From Chitinophagaceae bacterium (GTDB lineage Bacteria; Bacteroidota; Bacteroidia; Chitinophagales; Chitinophagaceae): 37,144 nt of DNA. A program made the position numbers and the translations under genes. This document shows, one piece after another, positions 1 to 10,400 of the stretch (the first letter of the stretch is position 1; each line of letters opens with the position of its first letter). The stretch lies in NCBI GenBank assembly GCA_947380605.1, contig CANCRO010000019.1, forward strand, positions 1-37,144, given 5' to 3'. The notes under the pieces are model-generated. The model searched no databases and had not been told where the DNA came from. It was given only the letters and a program-made list of their open reading frames with translations.

Positions 1-1110
1 GTTCCAGGTTGTAAGCTCAATACCACCGAAAAGATAGAACTAGCTTTAAGGCTAGAGGAGTTGGGCGTTGATATTATTGAAGCGGGTTTTCCCATTTCTT
101 CGCCTGGCGATTTCAATTCGGTGAATGAGATCTCGAAAATAATTACCAATGCAAGTGTTTGTGGTTTAACTAGGGCAGTTCAAAAAGATATTGAAGTAGC
201 TGCAGAAGCGTTGAAATATGCTAAAAGACCACGGATTCATACGGGTATTGGAACTTCCGACTTACATATTAAATATAAATTTAATTCTAATCAGGAGGAT
301 ATTTTGGAGCGAGCTATTCAATGTGTAAAGTGGGCGAAAAATTTTGTAGATGATGTGGAATTTTACGCTGAAGATGCAGGACGAACCGATAATGTATATT
401 TAGCAAGAGTAGTGGAAGCGGTCATTAAGGCTGGAGCTACCGTAGTAAATATTCCTGATACCACTGGATATTGTCTTCCTCATCAGTATGGTGAAAAAAT
501 TGCTTTTTTGGTCAATAATGTTTCCAATATTGACAAAGCCATTATTTCTTGTCATTGTCACAACGACCTTGGATTGGCTACAGCCAACTCAATCGCTGGA
601 ATTATTAATGGAGCTAGGCAGATAGAATGTACGATCAATGGTTTGGGTGAAAGGGCTGGAAATACTTCCTTGGAAGAAGTGGTCATGATTATTCAACAAC
701 ATAAAATTCTTGGTTTTCATACAGGTGTTAATGCCAAATTATTAAACCCAATGAGTCAATTGGTAGCTGAAACAATGCGTATGCCAGTACAATGTAATAA
801 AGCCATTGTCGGTTCAAATGCATTTTCTCATTCCTCAGGTATTCATCAGGATGGATTTTTGAAAGATGCATTGACTTATGAAATTATTGACCCAGTTGAA
901 GTAGGTGCTGAGGCTTCTAAAATTGTACTAACGGCTAGGAGTGGCCGAAGTGCATTAGCCCACCGTTTGCATAAATTAGGGTATTCATTTAATCGAAATG
1001 ATATCGACAGATTATACCAAGAGTTTTTATTGGTAGCAGATAGCAAGAAGGAAGTAATGGAAGAAGATTTACATGAATTAGCCAAGGCACATGTGGTAGA
1101 AGTTGTATAG
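1..1110 (+). CDS. leuA: 2-isopropylmalate synthase, 5' end cut by the window
   Basis: Condenses acetyl-CoA with 2-ketoisovalerate, the first committed step of leucine synthesis, in the cytoplasm. The frame is open from base 1 ([20 protein letters not shown]), which matches the region just after the usual DTTLRDGEQ motif, so only about 15-25 N-terminal residues are missing. The metal-binding HCHND motif is at window codons 185-189, and the GLGERAGN and SGIHQDG signatures follow. The protein stops about 370 codons after the window edge. It therefore has the catalytic barrel and linker but not the roughly 130-residue C-terminal allosteric domain of the E. coli-type enzyme. A homocitrate synthase or another LeuA-like paralogue is possible, but the ilv genes next to it favour LeuA. 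The next gene, ilvD, starts 281 bp downstream on the same strand. Confidence 0.88.
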   Translation, partial: VPGCKLNTTEKIELALRLEELGVDIIEAGFPISSPGDFNSVNEISKIITNASVCGLTRAVQKDIEVAAEALKYAKRPRIHTGIGTSDLHIKYKFNSNQEDILERAIQCVKWAKNFVDDVEFYAEDAGRTDNVYLARVVEAVIKAGATVVNIPDTTGYCLPHQYGEKIAFLVNNVSNIDKAIISCHCHNDLGLATANSIAGIINGARQIECTINGLGERAGNTSLEEVVMIIQQHKILGFHTGVNAKLLNPMSQLVAETMRMPVQCNKAIVGSNAFSHSSGIHQDGFLKDALTYEIIDPVEVGAEASKIVLTARSGRSALAHRLHKLGYSFNRNDIDRLYQEFLLVADSKKEVMEEDLHELAKAHVVEVV

Positions 1111-1237
1111 CAATGAATGGTTGGAAACAACCTATAATTATATACTATTATCTTTCTAATAAAGGGTTTAGCAGAATGACTGAAGGTTTACTTATCAGTA
1201 GAAATATTGACCCTTTTAATTTCTATTTCACTTCCAC

Positions 1238-1269
1238 TTTGAGCAGTTGATTTTATAGTAGTAAATTTT
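1238..1269 (+). promoter_or_regulatory. candidate Bacteroidota-type promoter ahead of ilvD
   Basis: TTTG at 1238-1241 is followed by a 20-nt spacer and TAAATTTT at 1262-1269. The Bacteroidota consensus is a TTTG-like -33 box, 19-21 nt, then TAnnTTTG; the -7 box here has one mismatch. Transcription from it would leave a 5' UTR of about 115 nt before ilvD. The leuA-ilvD gap (1111-1391) otherwise shows only a small GGTTG-GAAA-CAACC hairpin at 1119-1132 with no T-tract. Confidence 0.3.
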
Positions 1270-1391
1270 TTTTTAAAGGTAGTATTAGGATAAGAAGAGC
1301 TTTAAAATAAATTGGAAGAATAGTTGTAGAAATAAAATATTAGAAAGGGTTAACAAAATAATTAGCAGCATTTTAATTAATAAATTTTTTT

Positions 1392-3068
1392 ATGGAGATT
1401 AATAAGTACAGTAAAACAATCACACAGGATCAAACTCAGCCTGCTGCACAAGCCATGTTTTATGGTATCGGACTTACCGATGCAGATTTGGCTAAAGCGC
1501 AAGTGGGGGTGGTTAGTATGGGGTATGATGGAAATACCTGCAATATGCATTTGAATGATTTAGCAAAATTGGTAAAGCAAGGAGTATGGGAAAATGATAT
1601 GGTAGGCCTTATTTTCAATACAATCGGTGTGAGTGATGGTATGAGTAATGGTACTCCCGGTATGCGTTATTCGTTAGTTAGTCGTGATATTATTGCAGAC
1701 TCAATTGAAACTGTTTGTGGCGCACAATATTATGATGCGTTGATTGCCATACCAGGTTGTGATAAAAACATGCCCGGTTCTGTAATGGCAATGGGCAGAT
1801 TAAATCGCCCCTCAATTATGGTATACGGCGGAACGATTGCCCCTGGACATTATAAGGGTCAGGATCTAAATATCGTATCTGCTTTTGAAGCACTAGGACA
1901 AAAGATTGCTGGTAATTTAGAGGAGGCTGATTTTAAAGGTATCGTAATGAATAGTTGCCCTGGAGCAGGAGCATGCGGTGGGATGTACACTGCCAATACA
2001 ATGAGTAGTGCGATTGAGGCATTAGGAATGAGCCTTCCTTATTCATCTAGTAATCCAGCGTTGAGTGATGCTAAAAAAGAAGAATGCCTCCAAGCTGGAA
2101 AAGCTGTCCGTCATTTGATGGAAATGGATATTAAGCCTTCTGATATCATGACGCGTAAAGCATTTGAGAATGCGGTTACTATTATCATGGTATTGGGTGG
2201 TAGTACCAATGCAGTGTTGCACATGATAGCCATTGCTAAAAGTGTCGATGTTAAACTTACTCAAGAAGATTTTCAAATAATTAGTGATAGGGTTCCAGTA
2301 TTAGCAGATCTTAAACCAAGTGGAAAATATTTGATGGAAGACCTTCATAATATTGGTGGAGTTCCTTTAGTGATGAAATATTTATTGAAGCAAGGACTTT
2401 TACATGGCGATTGTATGACCGTAACCGGTAAAACTGTTGCTGAAAATTTAGCGAATGTTCCCGATCTAGATTTTGATTCACAAAAAATTATTTTGCCAAC
2501 CTCTAATCCAGTTAAGACTACAGGACATCTTCAAATCCTTTACGGTAATTTGGCAGAGAAAGGAAGTGTGGCAAAAATATCTGGAAAAGAAGGCGAGTTA
2601 TTTGAGGGTCCTGCAAGAGTTTTCGAAGGAGAGTCTGAATTAATCAATGGTATAAATTCAGGAAAAATAAAGGCGGGAGATGTAGTCGTAATAACTCATG
2701 TAGGTCCAAGAGGAGCACCTGGTATGCCAGAAATGCTTAAACCAACTTCAGCAATTATCGGAGCTGGTTTAGGAAAATCTGTAGCATTAATTACTGATGG
2801 AAGGTTTAGTGGTGGAACCCATGGATTTGTTGTAGGCCATGTAACCCCAGAAGCTTTTGATGGAGGATTAATTGGTTTAGTTAAAGACAATGATAGAATT
2901 GAAATTAATGTGGCTACCAAATCAATGACCTTAAAAGTTGCTCCAGAAGAAATAGCTAAGCGAAGGGCGAATTGGAAGCAACCTGCTTTAACTGTAACAA
3001 AAGGCATTTTATATAAGTATGCTAAAAATGTAAAAGATGCAAGCGAAGGTTGTGTAACAGATGAGTAG
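1392..3068 (+). CDS. ilvD: dihydroxy-acid dehydratase
   Basis: Dehydrates 2,3-dihydroxy-isovalerate and 2,3-dihydroxy-3-methylvalerate to the keto-acid precursors of valine/leucine and isoleucine. It is 558 residues long, as usual for the IlvD/Edd family. Cluster-binding cysteines are visible in GNTCNMH (C50), PGCDKNMPG (C123) and [10 protein letters not shown] (C195). The three-cysteine layout with a DK pair after C123 fits the [2Fe-2S] class rather than the oxygen-labile two-cysteine type; this is inferred from motifs only. The ATG start is preceded by an A/T-rich stretch without a Shine-Dalgarno sequence. ilvB follows after 89 bp, so ilvDBN probably form one transcript. Confidence 0.95.
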   Translation: MEINKYSKTITQDQTQPAAQAMFYGIGLTDADLAKAQVGVVSMGYDGNTCNMHLNDLAKLVKQGVWENDMVGLIFNTIGVSDGMSNGTPGMRYSLVSRDIIADSIETVCGAQYYDALIAIPGCDKNMPGSVMAMGRLNRPSIMVYGGTIAPGHYKGQDLNIVSAFEALGQKIAGNLEEADFKGIVMNSCPGAGACGGMYTANTMSSAIEALGMSLPYSSSNPALSDAKKEECLQAGKAVRHLMEMDIKPSDIMTRKAFENAVTIIMVLGGSTNAVLHMIAIAKSVDVKLTQEDFQIISDRVPVLADLKPSGKYLMEDLHNIGGVPLVMKYLLKQGLLHGDCMTVTGKTVAENLANVPDLDFDSQKIILPTSNPVKTTGHLQILYGNLAEKGSVAKISGKEGELFEGPARVFEGESELINGINSGKIKAGDVVVITHVGPRGAPGMPEMLKPTSAIIGAGLGKSVALITDGRFSGGTHGFVVGHVTPEAFDGGLIGLVKDNDRIEINVATKSMTLKVAPEEIAKRRANWKQPALTVTKGILYKYAKNVKDASEGCVTDE

Positions 3069-3157
3069 ATTCAATCAACAGGAAAATTAGGCTACTCATT
3101 ATTTTTGAATTATGAATAAATAGCCTTTGCGCGTAAATTATTTTAAAATACCCTACA

Positions 3158-4933
3158 ATGGAAAAAATAGAAACCATCGTTGATCAAAAAGAAGCTAGTG
3201 ATAAATTGACTGCTACTAAAACTGCTACTCCAGTAAAAGAGGTGGTTGAAATTTCAGGTTCACAAGCAGTACTTGAAGCATTCATTGCCGAGGGCGTTGA
3301 TACCATTTTTGGTTATCCAGGTGGAGCAATCATGCCTATTTATGATGCAATTTATGATTATCACGATCGACTAAAACATATTTTGGTTCGTCACGAGCAG
3401 GGGGGGATACATGCTGGACAAGGCTATGCTAGAAGCTCTGGAAAAGTAGGGGTAGTGTTTGCTACGAGTGGACCTGGTGCTACTAATTTGGTAACCGGTT
3501 TAGCTGATGCAATGATTGATAGTACGCCATTGGTTTGTATTACTGGTCAAGTATTTGCTCATTTGTTAGGAACAGACGCGTTTCAAGAAGTTGATGTTAT
3601 TAATATTACTACTCCAATTACTAAATGGAATTATCAAATTACTGATGCTACAGAAATTCCTTCCGTATTAGCAAAGGCATTTCACATTGCTGGTAGCGGT
3701 AGACCTGGTCCTGTGTTGATAGATATTACTAAGAATGCACAGCTTCAAAAATTTAACTATAGTGGGTATAAAAAATGTACGTTCATTAGAAGTTATCGAC
3801 CTAAGCCGATCGTTCGAAAAGAATATGTAGAAAGAGCTGCTCAATTAATAAATGAAGCCAAAAAACCGATGGTAATTTTTGGTCAAGGAGTTATTCTTGG
3901 AAAAGCAGAAAATGAATTTAAAGCATTCATTGAAAAGGGAGGCTTACCTGCTGCTTGGACTATTTTGGGATTAAGTGCATTGCCAACTGATCATCCTCAA
4001 AATGTTGGAATGCTTGGTATGCATGGAAATTATGGTCCGAATGTTTTAACTAATGAATGTGATGTGCTTATTGCGGTGGGTATGCGATTTGATGATCGGG
4101 TTACTGGAAGATTAGATAAATATGCCCGTCAAGCTAAAGTAATTCATCTAGATATTGATCCTGCTGAAATTGATAAAAATGTAAAGGCTACTGTTCCTTT
4201 ATGGGGAGATTGTAAAGAGACACTTCCAATGTTAACAGCGTTAATTGAGAAAAAACAACACAAAGAATGGTTAGCAAAGTACAATGAGTTTACCCAAAAA
4301 GAAATCGATATAGTGATTAAAGATGAGCTCAATCCAACTACTGATGAATTGACAATGGGGGAAGTTATTAAAGTATTGAATGAGCTTACTAAAGGAGATG
4401 CAATCATTGTTACCGATGTTGGACAACATCAGATGGTTACTTGTAGGTATGCTAAATTTAATGAGACTAAAAGTAATATCACTTCAGGTGGAGCAGGTAC
4501 CATGGGCTTTGCATTGCCAGCGGCTATTGGTGCTAAGTTTGGAGCTCCTCATCGTCCGGTGGTAGCGGTTATTGGAGATGGTGGTGTACAAATGACCATA
4601 CAAGAATTGGGTACAATAATGCAAACAGGCATTGATGTAAAAATATTAATTCTTAATAATCAGTTTTTAGGAATGGTTCGTCAATGGCAACAATTATTTC
4701 ATGATAAACGCTATTCATTTGTTGATATTGAGAGTCCGGATTATGTGATGGTAGCCAAAGGGTATAGAATTGAGGGCCAAAGTATTTCGAAGAGAGATCA
4801 AATAAAAGATGCCTTATCAACTATGCTTAATCATCCGGGTGCTTATTTGCTAGAAGTGATGGTTGGAAAAGAAAATAATGTATTCCCTATGGTTCCACAG
4901 GGATGTAGTGTAGCAGAAATAAGATTATCCTAA
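3158..4933 (+). CDS. ilvB: acetolactate synthase large (catalytic) subunit
   Basis: ThDP- and FAD-dependent acetohydroxyacid synthase. It condenses two pyruvates, or pyruvate and 2-ketobutyrate, as the first common step of branched-chain synthesis. It is 591 residues. The catalytic glutamate is in RHEQGG (E80) after the FGYPGGAIMP motif. The ThDP/Mg motif begins at GDGG (residues 473-476) and ends at the LNN of LILNNQFLGMVRQWQ about 28 residues later. An N-terminal extension of roughly 30 Lys/Thr-rich residues precedes the conserved core; an internal start is not obvious, so the 3158 ATG is kept. The regulatory subunit gene ilvN follows after 72 bp, supporting a heteromeric, feedback-controlled enzyme. 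Confidence 0.95.
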   Translation: MEKIETIVDQKEASDKLTATKTATPVKEVVEISGSQAVLEAFIAEGVDTIFGYPGGAIMPIYDAIYDYHDRLKHILVRHEQGGIHAGQGYARSSGKVGVVFATSGPGATNLVTGLADAMIDSTPLVCITGQVFAHLLGTDAFQEVDVINITTPITKWNYQITDATEIPSVLAKAFHIAGSGRPGPVLIDITKNAQLQKFNYSGYKKCTFIRSYRPKPIVRKEYVERAAQLINEAKKPMVIFGQGVILGKAENEFKAFIEKGGLPAAWTILGLSALPTDHPQNVGMLGMHGNYGPNVLTNECDVLIAVGMRFDDRVTGRLDKYARQAKVIHLDIDPAEIDKNVKATVPLWGDCKETLPMLTALIEKKQHKEWLAKYNEFTQKEIDIVIKDELNPTTDELTMGEVIKVLNELTKGDAIIVTDVGQHQMVTCRYAKFNETKSNITSGGAGTMGFALPAAIGAKFGAPHRPVVAVIGDGGVQMTIQELGTIMQTGIDVKILILNNQFLGMVRQWQQLFHDKRYSFVDIESPDYVMVAKGYRIEGQSISKRDQIKDALSTMLNHPGAYLLEVMVGKENNVFPMVPQGCSVAEIRLS

Positions 4934-5005
4934 CGGATAAAGGTAAATAGATTTGAAACTGATGAGATTCTAATTATCCTTTAAAAAATTAGTTAAAAAA
5001 AGAGT

Positions 5006-5593
5006 ATGAAAAAAGAATTTACAATAACAGTGTATGGAGAAAACCAGATTGGTTTACTGAATCGTATTGCTATTATTTTTGTTCGAAGAAAAATAAATAT
5101 TGATAGTATGAATACGTCTCCATCCGAGATAGTAGGCATACATCGATTTACTATTCTGATCGATGAAACAGAGGAGGTGGTTAGAAAAGTTTGTAGGCAG
5201 ATAGAAAAGCAAGTGGATGTATTAAAAGTATATTTCAATACAGAAGAAAATATTGTATGGCAAGAGATGGCTTTGTATAAAGTTTCAACAGAGCAGATAG
5301 CCGAAAAAGCTAAAGTAGAAAGGTTGTTAAGAGAATTTGGTGCCAGGGTGGTTGCCATTACCAAAGATTTTACCATTTTTGAAACTACTGGACATCGAGA
5401 AGAAACTGATAAATTGGTAAAAGTGCTAGAGCCCTATGGATTAACTGAGTTTGTCCGTAGCGCAAGAATTGCTATCATGAAGAGCAGCCGGGGCTTTCAT
5501 GAAAAGCTCAAAGAATTTGAACAAAGAGCACCTGGTGAAGAGCTTATTGAAAATGAATATTTAAATCAGCGACAAGGCGTATTCAGTATGTAA
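5006..5593 (+). CDS. ilvN: acetolactate synthase small (regulatory) subunit
   Basis: Regulatory partner of IlvB that confers branched-chain amino-acid feedback and stimulates activity. It is 195 residues. An N-terminal ACT domain spans about residues 4-78 (ITVYGENQIGLLNRIAIIF, then NIDSMNTS), and the ACT-like C-terminal half follows (KVERLLREFGARVVAITKDF). The C-terminal tail after residue 165 is charged and is probably lineage-specific. In a Bacteroidota ilvD-ilvB-ilvN order, ilvN is the symbol normally used; ilvH would be an equivalent name. The ATG at 5006 follows an A-rich sequence without a Shine-Dalgarno motif. Confidence 0.93.
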   Translation: MKKEFTITVYGENQIGLLNRIAIIFVRRKINIDSMNTSPSEIVGIHRFTILIDETEEVVRKVCRQIEKQVDVLKVYFNTEENIVWQEMALYKVSTEQIAEKAKVERLLREFGARVVAITKDFTIFETTGHREETDKLVKVLEPYGLTEFVRSARIAIMKSSRGFHEKLKEFEQRAPGEELIENEYLNQRQGVFSM

Positions 5594-5679
5594 ACTCCTG
5601 ACTTTTTGAAAGAAATAGTAACTGAATTAAATTGCATTTAGATAGAAATTTTTAAAATTTTACATAACCAATAACAATC

Positions 5680-5707
5680 ATCACCCTTATCATTTTAACG
5701 ACAAGGG
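5680..5707 (+). repeat. bipartite repeat, upstream copy of a pair flanking ilvC
   Basis: ATCACCCTT (5680-5688) and TTAACGACAAGGG (5695-5707) lie 52 bp before the ilvC start. Their exact reverse complements occur joined, sharing one base pair, just after ilvC (7259-7279). Within this copy, CCCTTATC and GACAAGGG can pair with a single A-C mismatch around an 8-nt loop. This could be a leader hairpin or a protein-binding site. Confidence 0.5.
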
Positions 5708-5759
5708 CATTATTAAACTCCTCGCAAAATCCTTCATGGGTCGGGGGCAAACAAATAAC

Positions 5760-7244
5760 ATGGCTAATTATTTTAACACATTGTCGCTTAGAGAAAAGCT
5801 GAATCAATTGGGAGTTTGTGAATTTATGGACAAATCCGAATTTACTGATGGAGTCAATGAACTGAAAGGTAAGAAAATTGTGATAGTAGGTTGCGGTGCC
5901 CAGGGACTCAACCAGGGTTTGAATCTTAGAGATTCAGGACTTGATATTACTTATGCCCTTCGTCAAGAAGCAATTGATGCAAAAAGACAGTCTTGGAAAA
6001 GTGCTACTGAAAACAATTTCACCGTGGGTACTTATGAATCATTAATACCCTCCGCTGATTTAGTAATTAATTTAACGCCTGATAAACAACATACTTCAGT
6101 GGTTAAAGCAATCATGCCATTGATGAAAAAGAATGCGACGCTTTCTTATTCTCATGGATTTAATATTGTGGAAGAAGGTATGCAGATTAGAAAAGATATT
6201 ACTGTAATTATGGTGGCTCCTAAATGTCCAGGCTCTGAAGTAAGAGCAGAATATGTACGTGGTTTTGGTGTACCTACTTTAATTGCAGTGCATCCAGAAA
6301 ATGATCCAGAAGGAAAAGGATTGAAATATGCAAAGGCTTATTGCGCCGGTACTGGAGGTCATCGTGCAGGAGTTTTAAGATCGTCTTTTGTTGCAGAAGT
6401 GAAATCAGATTTGATGGGTGAACAAACCATTCTTTGTGGATTATTACAAACAGGATCTATTCTTTGTTTTGATAAAATGATTGAGAAAGGAATCGATAAA
6501 GGATATGCCTCTAAGTTAGTGCAATATGGTTGGGAGGTTGTAACAGAAGCTTTAAAACAAGGTGGTATTACAGCCATGATGGATAGGCTTTCTAATCCAG
6601 CAAAAATTAAGGCTTTTCAATTGTCCGAAGAACTTAAAGAAATTATGCGTCCTTTATTTCAAAAGCACCAGGATGATATCATGAGCGGTGAATTTTCTAA
6701 AACAATGATGGAAGATTGGGCCAATGATGATAAAAATTTATTGACTTGGCGTGCAGCTACTGGAGAAACAGCCTTTGAAAAAACTCCAGCAGGCGATGTT
6801 AAAATTGCTGAACAGGAATTTTTTGATAATGGGTTGTTGATGGTTGCTTTTGTTAGAGCAGGTGTTGAACTAGCATTTGAAACAATGGTAGAAGCAGGCA
6901 TTAAAGAAGAGTCTGCTTATTATGAATCTTTACATGAAACTCCACTTATTGCCAACACCATTGCTCGTAAAAAGTTATTTGAAATGAATAGAGTAATTTC
7001 TGATACAGCTGAATACGGATGTTATCTTTTTGATCATGCTTGCAAGCCTTTGCTAGCTGATTTTATGAAGGGGGTGGATACTGATATTATCGGAAAAAAT
7101 TTCAATGCTGGAAAAGATACTGGAGTAGATAATAAAACTTTGATTGTGGTGAATGAAGTCATACGTTTTCATCCGATCGAATTAGTGGGTGCTGAACTTA
7201 GACAGGCTATGACCGAAATGAAATCAATCGGGGTTTCAGCCTAG
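5760..7244 (+). CDS. ilvC: ketol-acid reductoisomerase, class II
   Basis: NADPH-dependent isomeroreductase that turns acetolactate and acetohydroxybutyrate into dihydroxy acids. The upstream ATG at 5736 would add eight residues (MGRGQTNN), but the conserved start is [18 protein letters not shown] at 5760. That gives 494 residues, the length and N-terminus of the E. coli-type (class II) enzyme with its duplicated knotted domain. The Rossmann motif is [42 protein letters not shown] and EQTILCG follow, with a second helical domain carrying [21 protein letters not shown]. Most bacteria outside the gamma-proteobacteria carry the shorter class I form. The class II form is common in this phylum, so it is not by itself proof of recent transfer. 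Confidence 0.95.
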   Translation: MANYFNTLSLREKLNQLGVCEFMDKSEFTDGVNELKGKKIVIVGCGAQGLNQGLNLRDSGLDITYALRQEAIDAKRQSWKSATENNFTVGTYESLIPSADLVINLTPDKQHTSVVKAIMPLMKKNATLSYSHGFNIVEEGMQIRKDITVIMVAPKCPGSEVRAEYVRGFGVPTLIAVHPENDPEGKGLKYAKAYCAGTGGHRAGVLRSSFVAEVKSDLMGEQTILCGLLQTGSILCFDKMIEKGIDKGYASKLVQYGWEVVTEALKQGGITAMMDRLSNPAKIKAFQLSEELKEIMRPLFQKHQDDIMSGEFSKTMMEDWANDDKNLLTWRAATGETAFEKTPAGDVKIAEQEFFDNGLLMVAFVRAGVELAFETMVEAGIKEESAYYESLHETPLIANTIARKKLFEMNRVISDTAEYGCYLFDHACKPLLADFMKGVDTDIIGKNFNAGKDTGVDNKTLIVVNEVIRFHPIELVGAELRQAMTEMKSIGVSA

Positions 7245-7258
7245 TTTTTGGGGCTAAT

Positions 7259-7279
7259 CCCTTGTCGTTAAAGGGTGAT
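7259..7279 (-). repeat. bipartite repeat, downstream inverted copy after ilvC
   Basis: On the plus strand this reads CCCTTGTCGTTAA (7259-7271) running into AAGGGTGAT (7271-7279). It is the inverted counterpart of the 5680-5707 repeat without that copy's 6-nt insertion. It begins 14 bp after the ilvC stop codon and ends 9 bp before the predicted -33 box of the gltB promoter. CCCTT and AAGGG inside it can form a small hairpin. Confidence 0.5.
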
Positions 7280-7288
7280 AGGCTATTG

Positions 7289-7319
7289 TTGGGTTGAATG
7301 AATTATCGTAGTAACTTTG
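7289..7319 (+). promoter_or_regulatory. predicted gltB promoter
   Basis: TTG at 7289-7291, a 20-nt spacer, and TAACTTTG at 7312-7319, a perfect match to the Bacteroidota -7 consensus TAnnTTTG. The implied transcription start near 7326 leaves a 5' UTR of about 165 nt, which contains a 42-codon open frame (7348-7476). Confidence 0.5.
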
Positions 7320-7347
7320 CTTAGAAGGGGTTACTAGAAAAATAGAT

Positions 7348-7476
7348 ATGAAATCCGCCCGAATAAGTACTGGCGAATTGAATGGGTTGAATAACGATTG
7401 CTACAATCTTTTTATACAAAGTAGAGAGATGCTATTGAATGGTTTTAAAATTGGTTGGAACAAATGTTATCAATAG
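7348..7476 (+). CDS. possible 42-residue upstream ORF in the gltB leader
   Basis: An ATG at 7348 opens 42 codons ending in TAG at 7474-7476, 15 bp before the gltB start. The peptide begins MKSARISTGELNG and holds six Asn but no run of Gln or Glu codons. It has no recognisable domain, signal peptide or Shine-Dalgarno sequence. An open run of this length is not rare by chance at this base composition, so it is offered only as a candidate leader or small protein. Confidence 0.2.
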   Translation: MKSARISTGELNGLNNDCYNLFIQSREMLLNGFKIGWNKCYQ

Positions 7477-7491
7477 CATAAAATAATTATT

Positions 7492-10400
7492 ATGAAAGAA
7501 AATTTAGGTTTATACGATCCGCAATTTGAACATGATGCCTGTGGTATCGGTTTTGTTGCAAATATTAGGGGTAATAAATCTCATCAGAATATTTCTGATG
7601 CATTGACCATTTTAGAAAATATGGAACATAGAGGTGCCTGTGGATGTGAAACCAATACTGGAGACGGTGCTGGTATTTTCATTCAAATACCTCATGAATT
7701 TTTCTTTGATGAATGTGTAAAATTGGGTGTGCATTTACCTTCCTTCGGAAAATATGCTGTTGGTGTACTATTCTTTCCTAAGGATCTTAAACTAAGAGAA
7801 GAGTGTAGAGATATTTTTAATCGTGCTGCAGAAAAATTAGGACTAGAAATTATTACTTATAGAAGTGTACCGGTGAATACATTTGATATTGGCCCAACTG
7901 CTTTGTCTGTTGAACCAGTAATGGAACAAGTTTTTATTGCTTGTCCAGATTACATTATCAATCCAATGGATTTTGAAAGGAAGTTATTTGTGTTGCGTAA
8001 ATACGCCAGTCATACAATTGATAGTACGGTTCGTAAGGATGAAATTGGTTTTTATATTGCTTCTCTCTCTTATAAAACTGTGGTGTATAAAGGTCAGTTG
8101 ACTAGTAGTCAGGTTAGGAATTATTTCCCCGATTTAAATAATAAAAGAGTTGTTTCTGCATTTGGTTTGGTTCACTCTCGTTTTGCAACCAATACATTTC
8201 CATCTTGGCGATTGGCTCAGCCATTTCGTTACATCGCCCACAATGGGGAGATTAATACCTTGCAAGGAAATTTAAATTGGCTCAAAGCAAGTGAGAATGG
8301 TTTCTTATCTACTTTTTTTAGTAAGGTAGAAATGGAAATGTTGTTGCCAGTAATTAATGGTGTTCAATCAGATTCTGCTTGTTTAGATAATATGATTGAA
8401 TTGCTCACGCTTACAGGTAGATCATTACCGCATGTAATGATGATGTTAATTCCAGAGGCATGGGATGGCGATGACCGAATGGATCCTGTTAAAAAAGCGT
8501 TCTATGAATACCATGCATCTATGATGGAACCTTGGGATGGTCCAGCTTCTATTTCATTTACAGATGGTAAAATTATTGGAGCAACCTTAGATAGAAATGG
8601 ACTTAGACCTTCTCGTTATTGTGTTACCACTGATGGTAGAGTAATCATGGCATCTGAAACAGGCGCTTTGCCAATTGATCCTTCTTTGGTAAAAGAAAAT
8701 GGAAGATTACAACCAGGAAAAATGTTTGTAGTGGATATGGAGCAGGGAAGAATTATTAGTGATGATGAATTAAAAAGTACCATTTGTTCACAAAAGCCTT
8801 ACGGAGATTGGTTGAATAAATATAAAATTCGTTTAGAAGAATTACCTGAGCCAAGAGTAATGTATACTCATTTGGAAAGTGATCAAGTATTCAAATATCA
8901 AAAAGTATTTGGTTATTCAACAGAAGATTTAGATGAAATTATAGCCCCAATGGCATTGGAGGGTAAAGAGCCTATTGGATCAATGGGTACTGATGTTCCA
9001 TTAGCAGTACTAAGTGACGAACCACAGCATTTAAGTTCTTATTTTAAACAATTATTTGCCCAAGTTACTAATCCTCCGATTGATCCTATTCGGGAAAAAT
9101 TAGTCATGTCATTGGCATCATTTGTTGGTAATAATGGAAATTTATTGGAAGAAGATCCATTGAGTTGTCATACTGTTGCATTGAGACATCCTGTTCTTTC
9201 TAATTTTGAACTTGAAAAAATTAGGAGTATTGATACAGGTATCTTCCAGGCAAAAACGCTTCAAATGTATTTCCGTGCAGATGGAAAACCTGACTCGCTC
9301 AAAAAGGCATTAGATAGACTTTGTAGGTATGCAGTAGATGCTGCCGAAGATGGTTTTGAAGTATTAATATTAACAGATCGTTCGATAGATTCTGATCATG
9401 CTCCGATTCCTTCTTTATTGGCAACCGCAGCTGTTCATCATCATTTAATTCGCAAGGGTTTAAGAGGAAGTGTAGGTTTGGTTGTAGAGTCAGGAAGTGT
9501 TTGGGAGGTTCATCATTTTGCTTGTTTGTTAGGATATGGTGCTACGGCTATTAATCCTTATATGGCATTATCAAGTATCCGCGATATGAAATTAAGCGGA
9601 AGAATACAAACAGATTTAGAAGTAGAACAACTAAAAAAGAATTATACAAAAGCGGTTAACGATGGGTTGTTAAAGGTGTTTTCAAAAATGGGAATTTCTA
9701 CTTTACAATCTTATCAAGGTGCACAAATATTTGAAATTCTTGGTTTGAATAAAACAGTGGTGGATAGATATTTTACCGGTTCTATTTCTCGTATTGAAGG
9801 ATTAGGATTGGATGAAATAGCAAAGGAAACTTTAGCAAAACATGCTTTTGCATTTCCTAAAAAACATATACCTGTTGATCGTCTTCCGGTAGGTGGACTG
9901 TATCAATGGAAACGTAAGGGTGAGTTTCATTTATTTAATCCACAAACTATTCATTTGTTGCAATATTCAACAAGAATGAATGATTATGGAACATTTAAAA
10001 AATATTCAAAACTGGTCAATGATCAGGGAGAAAGAGCTTGTACTTTAAGAAGTCTTTTTCAATTTAAAACACAAAGAACAGCTATCTCAATTGATGAAGT
10101 AGAACCAGCAGAAGCAATCTGGAAAAGATTTGCAACAGGAGCGATGAGTTTTGGTTCTATATCTCATGAGGCCCATAGCACATTGGCAATAGCCATGAAC
10201 CGTATAGGTGGAAAAAGTAATACGGGTGAAGGAGGAGAGGATGAAATTCGTTTTGAAACGATGCCTAATGGCGACTCTATGCGCAGTTCAATTAAGCAAG
10301 TAGCTTCTGCTAGATTCGGTGTTACCAGTAATTATTTGACGCAGGCGGATGAATTGCAAATCAAAATGGCGCAAGGTGCCAAACCAGGTGAAGGTGGACA

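Noticed and set aside
1176-1250. 24-codon frame starting MTEGLLIS in the leuA-ilvD gap, considered as a branched-chain leader peptide
   Set aside because: Few Leu/Ile/Val codons overall, none in a run, and no terminator-like stem follows.
3089-3126. AGGCTA / TAGCCT inverted repeat between ilvD and ilvB
   Set aside because: Only 6 bp with a 26-nt loop and no T-tract; expected by chance.
5736-5759. Upstream ATG giving ilvC an eight-residue N-terminal extension
   Set aside because: The conserved KARI N-terminus is MANYFNTL, which starts exactly at 5760; the extra residues match nothing in the family.
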